Shown here in pieces: positions 41,731 through 50,229 of a stretch of 64,000 bases of DNA; the first letter of the stretch is position 1, and every line of letters starts with the position of its first letter. The notes below the pieces were generated by a model that saw only the letters and a program-made list of their open reading frames with translations, was not told the DNA's origin and did not search any database. Location: the NCBI RefSeq assembly GCF_900115095.1, contig NZ_FOVH01000003.1, positions 434,001-498,000 on the forward strand. Reading direction: 5' to 3'. A program made the translations under genes and the position numbers. This DNA is from Actinomadura madurae (GTDB taxonomy: Bacteria > Actinomycetota > Actinomycetes > Streptosporangiales > Streptosporangiaceae).

Positions 41731-43494
41731 GTGAATCTGATCAATCTTGAGAACGTCGCCAAGGCCTACGGGCCGTCGCCACTGCTCGACGGCGTGTCCC
41801 TCGGCCTCGACGAAGGCGACCGCGTCGGCGTCGTCGGCCGCAACGGCGGCGGCAAGAGCACCCTCGTGTCCGTCCTCGCGCGCGAGACCGAACCCGACGG
41901 CGGCCGCGTCACCCACGCCCGCGGCCTCCGGCTCGGCCACCTGACCCAGCGCGACGCGTTCCCGGACGGCGCGACCGTCCGCTCCGTGGTGCTGGGCGAC
42001 CGCGCCGAGCACGAGTGGGCGGGCGAGGTCCGCGTCCGCGACATCCTCGCCGGGCTGCTCGCCGACCTCGACCTGGACGCGCCGCTCGCCGGCATGTCCG
42101 GCGGCGAGCGGCGCCGGGTCGCGCTGGCGCGGCTGCTCGTCCCCGAGTCCGACCTGCTGCTCCTGGACGAGCCCACCAACCACCTCGACATCGAGGCGAT
42201 CGACTGGCTGGCCCGGCACCTCAGGGGCCGCAAGGCGGCGCTGCTCGTCGTCACCCACGACCGCTGGTTCCTCGACGAGGTCACCGACCGGACGTGGGAG
42301 GTCGTCGACGGCCGCGTCGAGCGCTACGAGGGCGGCTACTCCGCCTACGTCCTGGCCAAGGCCGAGCGGGCACGGATCGCCGCCGCCACCGAGGCCAAGC
42401 GGCAGAACCTGCTCCGCAAGGAGCTGGCGTGGCTGCGCCGCGGCCCGCAGGCCCGCACCTCCAAGCCCAAGTTCCGGGTGGACGCCGCGCAGGCCCTCAT
42501 CGCCGACGAGCCGCCGTTGCGCGACTCGGTGGAGCTGACCCGCTTCGCGACCGCGCGGCTCGGCAAGACCGTCCACGACGTGGAGGACGTGACCGTCGAG
42601 CTCGGCGGGCGCGACCTGTTCACCCGCATGACGTGGCGGCTCGGCCCGGGGGACCGGGTCGGCCTCGTCGGCGTGAACGGCAGCGGCAAGAGCACGCTGC
42701 TGCGCCTGCTGGACGGGTCCGTCCGGCCCGTCTCCGGGACGGTCGTGCAGGGCAAGACCGTCCAGCTCGCGCATCTGTCGCAGAACCTGGAGGATCTCGA
42801 CCCGTCCCGGCGCGTGCTGGAGTCGGTCGAGGAGATCCGCGGCCGCGTCACCGTCGGCAAGCGCGAGTGGACGGCGAGCCAGCTCCTCGAACGGCTCGGC
42901 TTCCCCGGCGACCGGCAGTGGACGCCCGTCGGCGACCTGTCCGGCGGTGAACGCCGCCGCCTGCAGCTCCTCCGGCTCCTCATGGGCGAGCCCAACGTCC
43001 TCCTCCTGGACGAGCCGACGAACGACCTCGACATCGAGACGCTCACCGAGGTCGAGGACCTCCTGGACGGCTGGCCGGGGACGCTCGTCGTCGTCAGCCA
43101 CGACCGCTACTTCCTGGAGCGCATCACCGACCATGTGGTGGCGCTCCTCGGCGACGGCCGCGTGTCGATGCTGCCCGGCGGCGTCGACGAGTACCTCCAG
43201 CGCCGCGCCGCCGGGACCGCGCCCAAGCCCGGCGCCGTCCGGGACGAGCCGGCGCCCGCGCCGCCGAAGCCCAAGGGCGGCGGCCAGGACTGGAAGGCCC
43301 GCAAGGAGCTCGACCGCCTCGAACGCCGCCTGGAGAAGCTCGCCGGGCAGGAGGCCCGCCTGCACGAGGAGCTCGCCGCGCACGCCACCGACTACGCCCG
43401 GCTCCAGGAACTGGACGCGCGGCTCAAGGAGATCCAGGCCGAGGCCGCCGCGGTCGAGGAGGAGTGGCTGATGCTCGCCGAGGACCTCGGATGA
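41731..43494 (+). CDS. ABC-F family ATPase (Uup/EttA-like)
   Basis: 587 residues from GTG 41731. Two ABC domains without membrane segments: Walker A GRNGGGKST (near 37) and GVNGSGKST (near 315); signatures MSGGERRRVALARL and LSGGERRRLQLLRL; Walker B LLLLDEPTNHLD and VLLLDEPTNDLD. The linker between them (about 210-270, KAERARIAAATEAKRQ) is of Uup type, and a C-terminal coiled coil (about 515-587) fits Uup, which binds ribosomes and affects DNA and translation. Resistance-type ABC-F proteins cannot be excluded. Its stop overlaps the amidase start (ATGA). Confidence 0.92.
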   Translation: MNLINLENVAKAYGPSPLLDGVSLGLDEGDRVGVVGRNGGGKSTLVSVLARETEPDGGRVTHARGLRLGHLTQRDAFPDGATVRSVVLGDRAEHEWAGEVRVRDILAGLLADLDLDAPLAGMSGGERRRVALARLLVPESDLLLLDEPTNHLDIEAIDWLARHLRGRKAALLVVTHDRWFLDEVTDRTWEVVDGRVERYEGGYSAYVLAKAERARIAAATEAKRQNLLRKELAWLRRGPQARTSKPKFRVDAAQALIADEPPLRDSVELTRFATARLGKTVHDVEDVTVELGGRDLFTRMTWRLGPGDRVGLVGVNGSGKSTLLRLLDGSVRPVSGTVVQGKTVQLAHLSQNLEDLDPSRRVLESVEEIRGRVTVGKREWTASQLLERLGFPGDRQWTPVGDLSGGERRRLQLLRLLMGEPNVLLLDEPTNDLDIETLTEVEDLLDGWPGTLVVVSHDRYFLERITDHVVALLGDGRVSMLPGGVDEYLQRRAAGTAPKPGAVRDEPAPAPPKPKGGGQDWKARKELDRLERRLEKLAGQEARLHEELAAHATDYARLQELDARLKEIQAEAAAVEEEWLMLAEDLG

Positions 43495-44609
43495 CGACCT
43501 GGATCGTCGAGACCGGCGAGCCGGGCGACGGTCCGCGCCTCGCGGTCAAGGACGCCATCGACGTCGCCGGCCTGCCGACCACCGCGGGCTGTCAGGCCGT
43601 CGCCGAACGCGCCGGACCGGCGGCCGCCGACGCGCCCGTCGTCGCCTCCGCCCGCGCGCAGGGCGCCCGGATCGCGGGCAAGACCAACCTGAACGAGCTG
43701 TGCCTGGCCGCCGACGGCGTCAACCCGTGGTCGGGCACGCCGGTGAACCCCCTCGACCCGTCCCGCGTGCCGGGCGGCTCGTCCAGCGGCTCCGCCGTCG
43801 CCGTCGCCACCGGCGAGGCCGACGTCGCGTTCGGCACCGACACCTCCGGGTCGATCCGCATCCCCGCCGCGTGCTGCGGCGTCGCCGGGCTGAAGACCAC
43901 CAACGGGCGCGTCCCCCTGGACGGCGTGTACCCGCTGTCGCCGACGCTGGACGTCGTCGGGCCGATGGGACGCGACGTCGGCGCCGTCGTCCTCGGCATG
44001 CGCCTGATCGAACCCGGCTTCACGCCCGTCCTGTACGAGCCGTCGTGGACGATCGCGCGCCTGCGCGTGGACGGCGTGGACCCCGCGATCGACGCCGCCG
44101 TCGACGACGCGCTCCGCCGCCTCGGTCCCTTCGCCGACGTGACGTCCGCGCACTACGCCGACGCCGCGACCGCGAACGGGTTCATCATCGGCGACGAGGG
44201 GCCGCGGCAGAACGCCCCGCTGCTCGCCGAACCGGAGAAGCTCAGCGGGCGCATCGGGCGGCGCCTCCAGCACCTGATCGACGTCTCCCGCGCGGGGAGG
44301 CTCGGCTGGGCCCTCGGCGTCCAGACGGCGATCAGGGCCGAACTGGACGCGATCCTCGCCCGGCACGCCGCGATCGCCCTGCCCGTGCTGCCGTGCGTCG
44401 CCCCCGAACCCGGCGAGGAGGACGAGTCCGATCTGGTCCTCACCTCGCTGGCCGGCCAGATCAACGTCGCCGGCCTTCCAGCGTTCGCCCTGCCCGTCCC
44501 GCTGCCGGGCTCGCACCTGCCCGCGTCCGTCCAGCTGGTGGGCCCGGCCGGCGGCGAGGAACGCCTCTGCGGCCTGGCCGCCGCCCTGGAAGCCGCCCTC
44601 GCCCTTTGA
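43491..44609 (+). CDS. Amidase signature family hydrolase
   Basis: 372 residues from ATG 43491, overlapping the ABC-F stop by 4 bp. It is shorter than most amidases (about 450-500) because the N-terminal 50-70 residues are missing: the triad Lys already appears at LAVKDAIDVAG (about residue 20). The Ser loop is VPGGSSSGSAVAVATG (about 96) and the nucleophile is in GTDTSGSIRIPA (about 121). The C-terminus SLAGQINVAGLPAFALPVPL is typical. The substrate is unknown. The tight coupling to an ABC-F gene is unusual; the upstream segment could be dispensable, since the catalytic core is complete. Confidence 0.88.
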   Translation: MTTWIVETGEPGDGPRLAVKDAIDVAGLPTTAGCQAVAERAGPAAADAPVVASARAQGARIAGKTNLNELCLAADGVNPWSGTPVNPLDPSRVPGGSSSGSAVAVATGEADVAFGTDTSGSIRIPAACCGVAGLKTTNGRVPLDGVYPLSPTLDVVGPMGRDVGAVVLGMRLIEPGFTPVLYEPSWTIARLRVDGVDPAIDAAVDDALRRLGPFADVTSAHYADAATANGFIIGDEGPRQNAPLLAEPEKLSGRIGRRLQHLIDVSRAGRLGWALGVQTAIRAELDAILARHAAIALPVLPCVAPEPGEEDESDLVLTSLAGQINVAGLPAFALPVPLPGSHLPASVQLVGPAGGEERLCGLAAALEAALAL

Positions 44610-44627
44610 GCGCGGCCCCGGGCCCGG

Positions 44628-45116
44628 TCACACGTCGAAGGGGACCAGGAGGGTGCGCAGGAGACCGGCGAGGGCCGCCTGCTGGTCGGGGGAGAGCGTC
44701 TCCAGGATCGCCTGCTCGCGGCGCAGGAGGTCGGCGAACGCGGCGTCGACGCGGGTCATGCCCGCCTCGGTGAGGCGGACCTGGACGCCGCGCTTGTCCA
44801 GCGGGTCGGGGTGCCGCTCCACCAGCCCGGCCGCGGCCAGCCGGTCGATGCGGTTGGTCATCGTGCCGGACGTCACGAGGGTCGCCTTCAGGAGCCGTCC
44901 CGGGCTCAGCTGGTAGGGGGCGCCCGCCCGGCGCAGCGCGGTGAGCACGTCGAACTCCCACGACTCCAGGTCGTGGTCGGCGAACACGGCGCGGCGGGCG
45001 CGGTCGAGGTGGCGGGCCAGCCGGGACACGCGGCTGAGCACCTGCAGCGGCCGGACGTCCAAGTCCGGACGCTCGGTGTTCCACGCCTCGACCAGCCTGT
45101 CGACCTCATCGCGCAT
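44628..45116 (-). CDS. tamR: MarR-family regulator, TamR-like
   Basis: 162 residues from ATG 45116. It is a MarR winged-helix repressor: SWEFDVLTALRRAGAPYQLS, LLKATLVTSGTMTNRIDRL as recognition helix, and the wing VERHPDPLDKRGVQVRLTEAG. It has a longer N-terminal helix, as in the UrtR/TamR group. It stands divergent from the trans-aconitate methyltransferase gene, exactly the tamR-tam pair described in Streptomyces coelicolor, where citrate and aconitate relieve repression. Three near-palindromic TCTTGA..TC.AGA sites lie in the spacer. Confidence 0.9.
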   Translation of the reverse strand: MRDEVDRLVEAWNTERPDLDVRPLQVLSRVSRLARHLDRARRAVFADHDLESWEFDVLTALRRAGAPYQLSPGRLLKATLVTSGTMTNRIDRLAAAGLVERHPDPLDKRGVQVRLTEAGMTRVDAAFADLLRREQAILETLSPDQQAALAGLLRTLLVPFDV

Positions 45117-45132
45117 GCCGACACCCTACCTG

Positions 45133-45146
45133 TCTTGATATCGAGA
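45133..45146. promoter_or_regulatory. TamR operator site 1
   Basis: TCTTGATATCGAGA, near-palindromic with one mismatch, 17 bp before the tamR start. This position suggests autoregulation. Confidence 0.7.
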
Positions 45147-45190
45147 AACAGGGGGCGCCGGCGACCCGCCGGACGCCGGCAGGCCAGGAT

Positions 45191-45204
45191 TCTTGACATC
45201 AAGA
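45191..45204. promoter_or_regulatory. TamR operator site 2 (overlaps -35 of tam)
   Basis: TCTTGACATCAAGA, a palindrome except for its central CA, centred on the -35 box TTGACA of the tam promoter, a good place to block polymerase. Confidence 0.75.
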
Positions 45205-45221
45205 TATAGGTACGGCACTAT
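45193..45221 (+). promoter_or_regulatory. tam promoter
   Basis: TTGACA (45193-45198), 17-bp spacer and CACTAT (45216-45221). The start of transcription expected about seven bases later falls at or next to ATG 45230, so the tam message is probably leaderless. Confidence 0.65.
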
Positions 45222-45224
45222 GTC

Positions 45225-45238
45225 TCTTGATGTCGAGA
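45225..45238. promoter_or_regulatory. TamR operator site 3 (over tam start)
   Basis: TCTTGATGTCGAGA, near-palindromic, covering the likely transcription start and the ATG of tam. Confidence 0.7.
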
Positions 45239-46021
45239 CAAAGTGACGCCGTGTGGGATCCCGTGCAGTACGGGATCTTCAGCGACCAGCGCTCCCGGCC
45301 CTTCGCCGAGCTCGTCGGGCGGCTCGGCGGCCCGCCGCCCGCCCGCGTCACCGACCTCGGCTGCGGGTCCGGCGAGCTCACCGCCTCCCTCGCGGCGCGC
45401 TGGCCGCACGCGGTCATCGACGCCCTCGACGCCTCGCCCGAGATGATCGCGGCCGCCCGCGAACACGAGATCCCCGGCCGCCTCGGCTTCCGGGTCGCCG
45501 ACGTCACCGCCTGGGCGCCCGAGCGGCCCGCCGACCTCATCGTCTCGAACGCCGTCCTGCAGTGGGTCCCCGAACACCCCGACCTGCTGCCCCGGTGGGC
45601 CGGCTCCCTCACCCCCGGCGGGCGGCTCGCCTTCCAGGTCCCCGGCAACTTCGACGCGCCCAGCCACGTGCTCCTGCGCGAGCAGGGCCGCTCCGCGCGG
45701 TGGCGCGGCAAGCTCGGCTCCCTCCAGCGGGACGCGCCCGTCCTCGACCCGGCCGGCTACTTCGACCTGCTCGCCCGCCACGGCTGCGACGTCGACGCGT
45801 GGGAGACGACCTACACGCAGGTGCTCCAGGGTGAGGACGCCGTCCTCGAATGGGTCAAGGGCACCGCGCTGCGACCCGTCCTCACCGCCCTCGATCCCGA
45901 GGAGGCCGGCGAGTTCCTCGCCGAGTACCGCGAGAGGCTCAGGCGGGCCTATCCCGCCGCCCCCTACGGGACCCTGTTCCCCTTCCGGCGGATCTTCGTG
46001 ATCGCCACGCGGAGGACCTAG
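45230..46021 (+). CDS. tam: Trans-aconitate 2-methyltransferase
   Basis: 263 residues from ATG 45230 (a TTG one codon earlier is unlikely). SAM-dependent methyltransferase of Tam type: WDPVQYGIFSDQRSRPFAELV at the N-terminus, SAM motif VTDLGCGSGELTASL, IDALDASPEMI, and SNAVLQWVPEH, all Tam-like. It methylates trans-aconitate, a spontaneous inhibitor of aconitase. Divergent MarR neighbour matches the TamR/Tam pair. No ribosome site is present and the promoter predicts a leaderless message. Confidence 0.93.
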   Translation: MSRQSDAVWDPVQYGIFSDQRSRPFAELVGRLGGPPPARVTDLGCGSGELTASLAARWPHAVIDALDASPEMIAAAREHEIPGRLGFRVADVTAWAPERPADLIVSNAVLQWVPEHPDLLPRWAGSLTPGGRLAFQVPGNFDAPSHVLLREQGRSARWRGKLGSLQRDAPVLDPAGYFDLLARHGCDVDAWETTYTQVLQGEDAVLEWVKGTALRPVLTALDPEEAGEFLAEYRERLRRAYPAAPYGTLFPFRRIFVIATRRT

Positions 46022-46137
46022 ACGGGATGCCGCCCGCCCGCCGGGGGAAGCCACTCGTTCCCCTGCGGTGCCCAACCCGGCCGGACGGGCGGCGTCCGCA
46101 GCTCCCGGACTCGCGACCCGAGACCGGCGACCCCTGG

Positions 46138-46174
46138 CCGGTGGCCGCCCGGACGAACTCCGGACGGCCACCGG
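46138..46174. terminator. Bidirectional terminator between tam and TetR gene
   Basis: CCGGTGGCCG and CGGCCACCGG (10-bp stem) enclose a second 5-bp stem (CCGGA/TCCGG) and a loop of five bases. It lies in the convergent spacer, suitable for ending both transcripts. Confidence 0.75.
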
Positions 46175-46187
46175 TTGCGGCCTGCCG

Positions 46188-46979
46188 TCACATTGACGGG
46201 TCGGCCAGGCCGTCCAGGCCGTCCAGGTCGCGGCGTGCCTTGCGCTGGGCCCTCTCGGCGCGCGCCGCCGCCTTCTCCTCGGCCTTCTCGGCCTTCGCCG
46301 CGGCCTTCTCGGCGCGCTTCTCCAGGCGCTCCATCTCCTTGCGGCGCCGACGCGGATCCAGGGACGGCTTCGGCTCCAGGCCGGACAGCCCGTTCCACGC
46401 CAGGTTCACTATGTGCGCGGCGACGTCCTCGCGGCGGGGCTTGCGCACGTCCAGCCACCACTGGCCCGTGAGCGCCACCATGCCGACGAGGCTCTGCGCG
46501 TACAGCGGCGCGAACTTGTCGTCGTAGCCGTGCCGGTCGAACTCCTGGGCCAGGATGTACTCGACCTCGCCGGCGATCTCGCTCAGCAGGCTCGCGTAGC
46601 TGCCGGTGCCCGTGCCGCCGTGCGAGTCGCGCACTATGATCCGGAACCCGTCCGGATGCTCCTCGATGTACTCCAGGAGCGCCAGCGCGGCCTTCTCCAG
46701 CTTGCTCCGGTAGTGGACCGCGGAGTCGAGCGAGTCCGTCACGAGCCGCAGCAGCCGTTCGAACTCCCGGTCGACGACGACCGCGTACAGGCCCTCCTTG
46801 CCGCCGAAGTGCTCGTACACCACGGGCTTCGACACGCCGGCCGCCGACGCGATCTCCTCCACGGAGGTGCCGTCCAGCCCGCGCTCGGCGAACAGCGTCC
46901 GGCCGATGTCGAGAAGCTGCTCGCGTCGTTCCTTGCCGGTCATCCGCTTTCTGCGGGGCCTGGGAGCGGGTTCTGTCAC
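46188..46979 (-). CDS. TetR-family regulator with basic coiled-coil tail
   Basis: 263 residues if it begins at GTG 46979, 18 bp after the desaturase stop; ATG 46943 would remove 12 residues. The N-terminal TetR helix-turn-helix is clear: RREQLLDIGRTLFAERGLDG and IASAAGVSKPVVYEHFGGKE. The ligand domain extends to about residue 205. A charged Ala/Glu/Lys tail (about 212-255, KRAEKAAAKAEKAEEK) looks like a coiled coil and is not part of the usual fold. Order and spacing suggest an operon with the desaturase and control of it through the tandem repeats at 47985-48014. Confidence 0.88.
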   Translation of the reverse strand: MTEPAPRPRRKRMTGKERREQLLDIGRTLFAERGLDGTSVEEIASAAGVSKPVVYEHFGGKEGLYAVVVDREFERLLRLVTDSLDSAVHYRSKLEKAALALLEYIEEHPDGFRIIVRDSHGGTGTGSYASLLSEIAGEVEYILAQEFDRHGYDDKFAPLYAQSLVGMVALTGQWWLDVRKPRREDVAAHIVNLAWNGLSGLEPKPSLDPRRRRKEMERLEKRAEKAAAKAEKAEEKAAARAERAQRKARRDLDGLDGLADPSM

Positions 46980-46996
46980 GGAATCAATTGTGACGG

Positions 46997-47950
46997 TCAA
47001 GCCGCCTGCTTCGTGCGCTTCGTGGCCAGCCTGTCGTGGTTCGGCCACCGGACGTCGTAGGCGAGGCCCGTCTTCTCGAACGCCCAGATGATGCGCGCGC
47101 TGATGTCGACCTGGCCCTTGAGTACGCCGTGACGTGCGCAGGTCGGGTCCGAGTGGTGCAGGTTGTGCCACGACTCGCCGAGCGACGGGATGGCCAGCCA
47201 CCACACGTTGCGGGACTTGTCGCGAACCTCGAACTCCTCCTTGCCGAAGGTGTGGCAGATCGAGTTGATCGACCACGTCACGTGGTGCACGAGCGTGATC
47301 CGCACGAAGCCGGCCCAGAAGAGGGCGGTCAGGAAGCCCGTCCACGACATCGTGACGAGCCCGCCGAGCACCGCGGGCAGCAGGAACGACACCGCCACCA
47401 GGCCGGGGAACGCGAGATGGATGCGCCGGATGTCGCGGTCGTTCAGCAGGTCCTTGGCGAACCGCTGCTTGGACGTCCGGTTGGCGTCGAACAGCCAGCC
47501 GTAGTGCGCCCAGGCCAGCCCCTTCGTCAGTGCCTTCCAGTCGTTGCCGAACCGCCACGGCGAGTGCGGGTCGAAGTCCTTGTCCGAGTGCTTGTGGTGC
47601 CGCCGGTGGTCGGCCACCCACGTGATGACCGGCCCCTCGATGGCCAGGCTCCCGGCCAGGGCCATGAAGATCTTCAGGCCGCGCCGGGCCTTGAACGACC
47701 CGTGCGTGAAGTACCGGTGGTAGCCGACCGTGATGCCCGCGGCGGACAGCACGTAGAAGACCACCGTGAGCACGACGTCCGTCCAGCCCAGGAACCTGCC
47801 CCAGGCGAGCGGTACGGCCGCGAACAGGGCCAGGAAGGGCACGCCGGTGAACACGGCGACGAGCACGCGTTCGGCGTTGCCCTGCTTTTCGGGCGCGAGC
47901 TCGGGACGCCGCTGCGGGCGGGGAGGATCCATGGTCGGGGCAGTTGTCAT
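46997..47950 (-). CDS. Acyl-CoA desaturase (delta-9 type)
   Basis: 317 residues from ATG 47950. It is a membrane di-iron enzyme that introduces a double bond in fatty acyl-CoA. The three histidine boxes are present: HRYFTH (about 77), HRRHHKH (about 115) and HNLHH (about 260), with four membrane helices between them. It is of the mycobacterial DesA3 / yeast Ole1 type, but lacks a cytochrome b5 domain, so it needs an external electron donor. A TetR gene follows in the same direction, and two abutting 15-bp repeats lie upstream, so feedback by fatty acyl-CoA is plausible. Confidence 0.95.
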   Translation of the reverse strand: MTTAPTMDPPRPQRRPELAPEKQGNAERVLVAVFTGVPFLALFAAVPLAWGRFLGWTDVVLTVVFYVLSAAGITVGYHRYFTHGSFKARRGLKIFMALAGSLAIEGPVITWVADHRRHHKHSDKDFDPHSPWRFGNDWKALTKGLAWAHYGWLFDANRTSKQRFAKDLLNDRDIRRIHLAFPGLVAVSFLLPAVLGGLVTMSWTGFLTALFWAGFVRITLVHHVTWSINSICHTFGKEEFEVRDKSRNVWWLAIPSLGESWHNLHHSDPTCARHGVLKGQVDISARIIWAFEKTGLAYDVRWPNHDRLATKRTKQAA

Positions 47951-48374
47951 GCGTCACCACTTCCTGCGACTAGGGGCAGCCATACCTACGCTACCGTAAC
48001 CTACGGATCCGTAAGTTGCCCAGCAGCGAACGGTTTAAACGGCGAGAAACTGCCCTAACGGCCACATAACTCCAGGGTGACCGGGCGCCGGACCTGGCGT
48101 TGTGGACGCCCCGGTGACGTTCCTCTCACCAGGGCGAACGCCGCGCGCGAAGCGGACGTTCGCGCGCCGGCCGGCCGTCGGCGGTGCCCTCGCGCGGCTC
48201 GGGGACGGGGTGCCCGATAGCGGCGGTTCTACACCGATTCCGGCAAATTGCCCGGTCGTCCGGCCCGGTCGCGGGCCCGCCGCCATCGCCGCAATGAGGT
48301 GGGATCACCGGCGCCGGTGTAGGTATCGTTGGGGCCGGTCGGTTCGCGGCTCTGTCCGGATCCGTCTACTCCGA
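47951..48374. other. 424-bp spacer between desaturase and tRNA-Gln
   Basis: No gene supported. The left end holds the desaturase control region with tandem operators (47985-48014) and an AT-rich stretch GGTTTAAACGG (48030-48040). The right end must hold the tRNA promoter; TAGGTA near 48320 could be a -10 box, without a convincing -35. Confidence 0.5.
47985..48014. promoter_or_regulatory. Tandem operator upstream of desaturase
   Basis: Two abutting 15-bp copies, CCTACGCTACCGTAA (47985-47999) and CCTACGGATCCGTAA (48000-48014). The second contains the perfect 12-bp palindrome TACGGATCCGTA, the first a diverged one. They lie 35-64 bp before the desaturase start. Binding by the operon's TetR protein is inferred. 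Confidence 0.65.
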
Positions 48375-48446
48375 TCCGGCGTGGTGTAATTGGCAGCACA
48401 AGGGTTTTTGGTGCCCTTAGACAAGGTTCGAGTCCTTGCGCCGGAG
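48375..48446 (+). tRNA. tRNA-Gln (anticodon UUG)
   Basis: 72 bases. The acceptor stem TCCGGCG pairs with CGCCGGA (48439-48445). The anticodon stem AGGGT/GCCCT closes the loop TTTTGGT, giving anticodon UUG. The T arm is CAAGG-TTCGAGT-CCTTG. The discriminator is G; CCA is not encoded. It precedes glmU, as in many actinobacteria. Confidence 0.95.
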
Positions 48447-48600
48447 CTGACACGGCTGTTCCTGGATGCCGGTCCGGGCGGGCGGCGGGGTGACAGGAGC
48501 GGGTCGGGCGGTATCCTGCCCGTATCGGGTCCGCCGTGTGCGATGTCGCAGGTGGGCGGGCTCGTCGTCGATCCCGTCCGCGATGCCGAGGAGCCTCCTT

Positions 48601-50046
48601 GTGAGCGCTGCGAGCCGCCCGGCCGCCGTCATCGTTCTCGCCGCGGGCGAGGGCACCCGGATGAAGTCCCGTACTTCGAAGGTCCTGCACGAGCTGTGCG
48701 GGCGCTCCATGCTCGGCCATGTGCTGGCCGCCGCCCGCGAGCTGGAGCCCGAGCGGCTCGTCGTGGTCGTCGGGCACCGGCGCGAGCAGGTCGTCGCGCA
48801 TCTCGCCGAGCACGCGCCGGACGCCGAGGCGGCCGTCCAGGAACGGCAGGGCGGCACCGGCCACGCCGTCCGGATGGCGCTGGAGCAGACCGGCGCGCTG
48901 ACCGGCACGGTCGTGGTCACCAACGGCGACCACCCGCTGCTGCGCGGCGAGACGCTGCTCGCGCTCGTCCGGGCCCACGAGGACGAGGGCAACGCGGCGA
49001 CCGTCCTGACGACCGAGATGCCGGACGCGACCGGCTACGGGCGGATGGTCCGCGCGGCGGACGGCAGCGTCGCGGCGATCGTCGAGCACAAGGACGCCAC
49101 CGGCGAGCAGCGCGCGATCAACGAGATCAACGTCGGCATGTACGCGTTCGACGGCGCCCTGCTGGCCGACGCCCTGAAGCGGGTGACCACCGACAACGCC
49201 AAGGGCGAGGAGTACCTCACCGACGTCGTGGCGATCATGCGCGGGGACGGCCACCGGGCGGGCGCGCACCTGGCCGCCGACTGGGTGGAGACCCAGGGCG
49301 TGAACGACAAGGTCCAGCTGGCGCAGGCGCGCCGGCAGCTCAACGACCGGATCGTCGAGGCCCACATGCGGGCCGGGGTGACGATCATCGACCCGGCGTC
49401 CACCTGGATCGACGTCGGGGTGACCGCGGAGCCGGACGCGGAGGTCCACCCGGGGACGCAGCTGCACGGCCGGACGCACCTGGGCGAGGGCGCCCGGGTG
49501 GGGCCGGGGTGCACGCTGACCGACACGGTCGTGGGCGCGGGCGCGGCGGTGATCAACGCGGTGTGCGTGGAGGCCGAGATCGGGCCGGAGGCGTCCGTCG
49601 GGCCGTACGCGTACCTGCGGCCGGGAACGCGGCTGTCCCGCAAGGCGAAGATCGGCACGTACGTGGAGACCAAGAACGCCGACATCGGCGAGGGCACCAA
49701 GGTGCCGCACCTCACGTACGTGGGCGACGCCGAGATCGGCGCGGGCTCCAACATCGGCGCGAGCTCGGTGTTCGTGAACTACGACGGTGTGCGCAAGCAC
49801 CGCAGCGTCATCGGGTCGCACGTGAAGGTCGGCAGCGACAACATGATCGTGGCGCCGGTGACGGTGGGGGACGGCGCCTACACCGCGGCGGGCTCGGTGA
49901 TCGTCCAGGACGTCCCGCCCGGGGCGATGGCCGTCGCGCGGGCGCGGCAGCGCAACGTCGAGGGCTGGGTCGAGCGCAAGCGGCCGGGGACCCCGGCGGC
50001 GGAGGCGGCCCGCCGGGCGAGGGACGGCGAGGAGGGCGCGCCGTAG
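48601..50046 (+). CDS. glmU: Bifunctional GlcNAc-1-phosphate uridyltransferase / GlcN-1-phosphate acetyltransferase
   Basis: 481 residues from GTG 48601, with GAGGAG upstream. It makes UDP-GlcNAc for peptidoglycan and other glycans. The N-terminal uridyltransferase domain shows [20 protein letters not shown] and TNGDHPLL. The C-terminal left-handed beta-helix (about 250-455) has hexapeptide repeats, with acetyltransferase residues in [17 protein letters not shown]-like [14 protein letters not shown] and NYDGV. The C-terminal tail is basic and Ala-rich. It is followed by prs in the same direction. Confidence 0.97.
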   Translation: MSAASRPAAVIVLAAGEGTRMKSRTSKVLHELCGRSMLGHVLAAARELEPERLVVVVGHRREQVVAHLAEHAPDAEAAVQERQGGTGHAVRMALEQTGALTGTVVVTNGDHPLLRGETLLALVRAHEDEGNAATVLTTEMPDATGYGRMVRAADGSVAAIVEHKDATGEQRAINEINVGMYAFDGALLADALKRVTTDNAKGEEYLTDVVAIMRGDGHRAGAHLAADWVETQGVNDKVQLAQARRQLNDRIVEAHMRAGVTIIDPASTWIDVGVTAEPDAEVHPGTQLHGRTHLGEGARVGPGCTLTDTVVGAGAAVINAVCVEAEIGPEASVGPYAYLRPGTRLSRKAKIGTYVETKNADIGEGTKVPHLTYVGDAEIGAGSNIGASSVFVNYDGVRKHRSVIGSHVKVGSDNMIVAPVTVGDGAYTAAGSVIVQDVPPGAMAVARARQRNVEGWVERKRPGTPAAEAARRARDGEEGAP

Positions 50047-50229
50047 CGCGGCGCCCGATGATGACTGCCCCGCGCCCAGGCGGGGATGGGGAGGACAGCG
50101 GCGTCTTCCATGAACAACGACAACGACGACAGAGCAACCCGTGCGCCGGACACCTTCGCGGTGCGCGGGGGAAGTGGGGACGACACCCCACGGGTAGGGC
50201 ACAGTTCCATTGAGGGGGAGTTGTCAGAG

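Noticed and set aside
43491-44609. GatA subunit of the tRNA amidotransferase
   Set aside because: No GatB or GatC next to it, and it is too short; the amidase at 11968 was rejected as GatA for the same lack of partners.
48447-48600. GlmU start further upstream (48466)
   Set aside because: The frame is open, but the sequence there is not GlmU-like, and GTG 48601 has a clear GAGGAG site.
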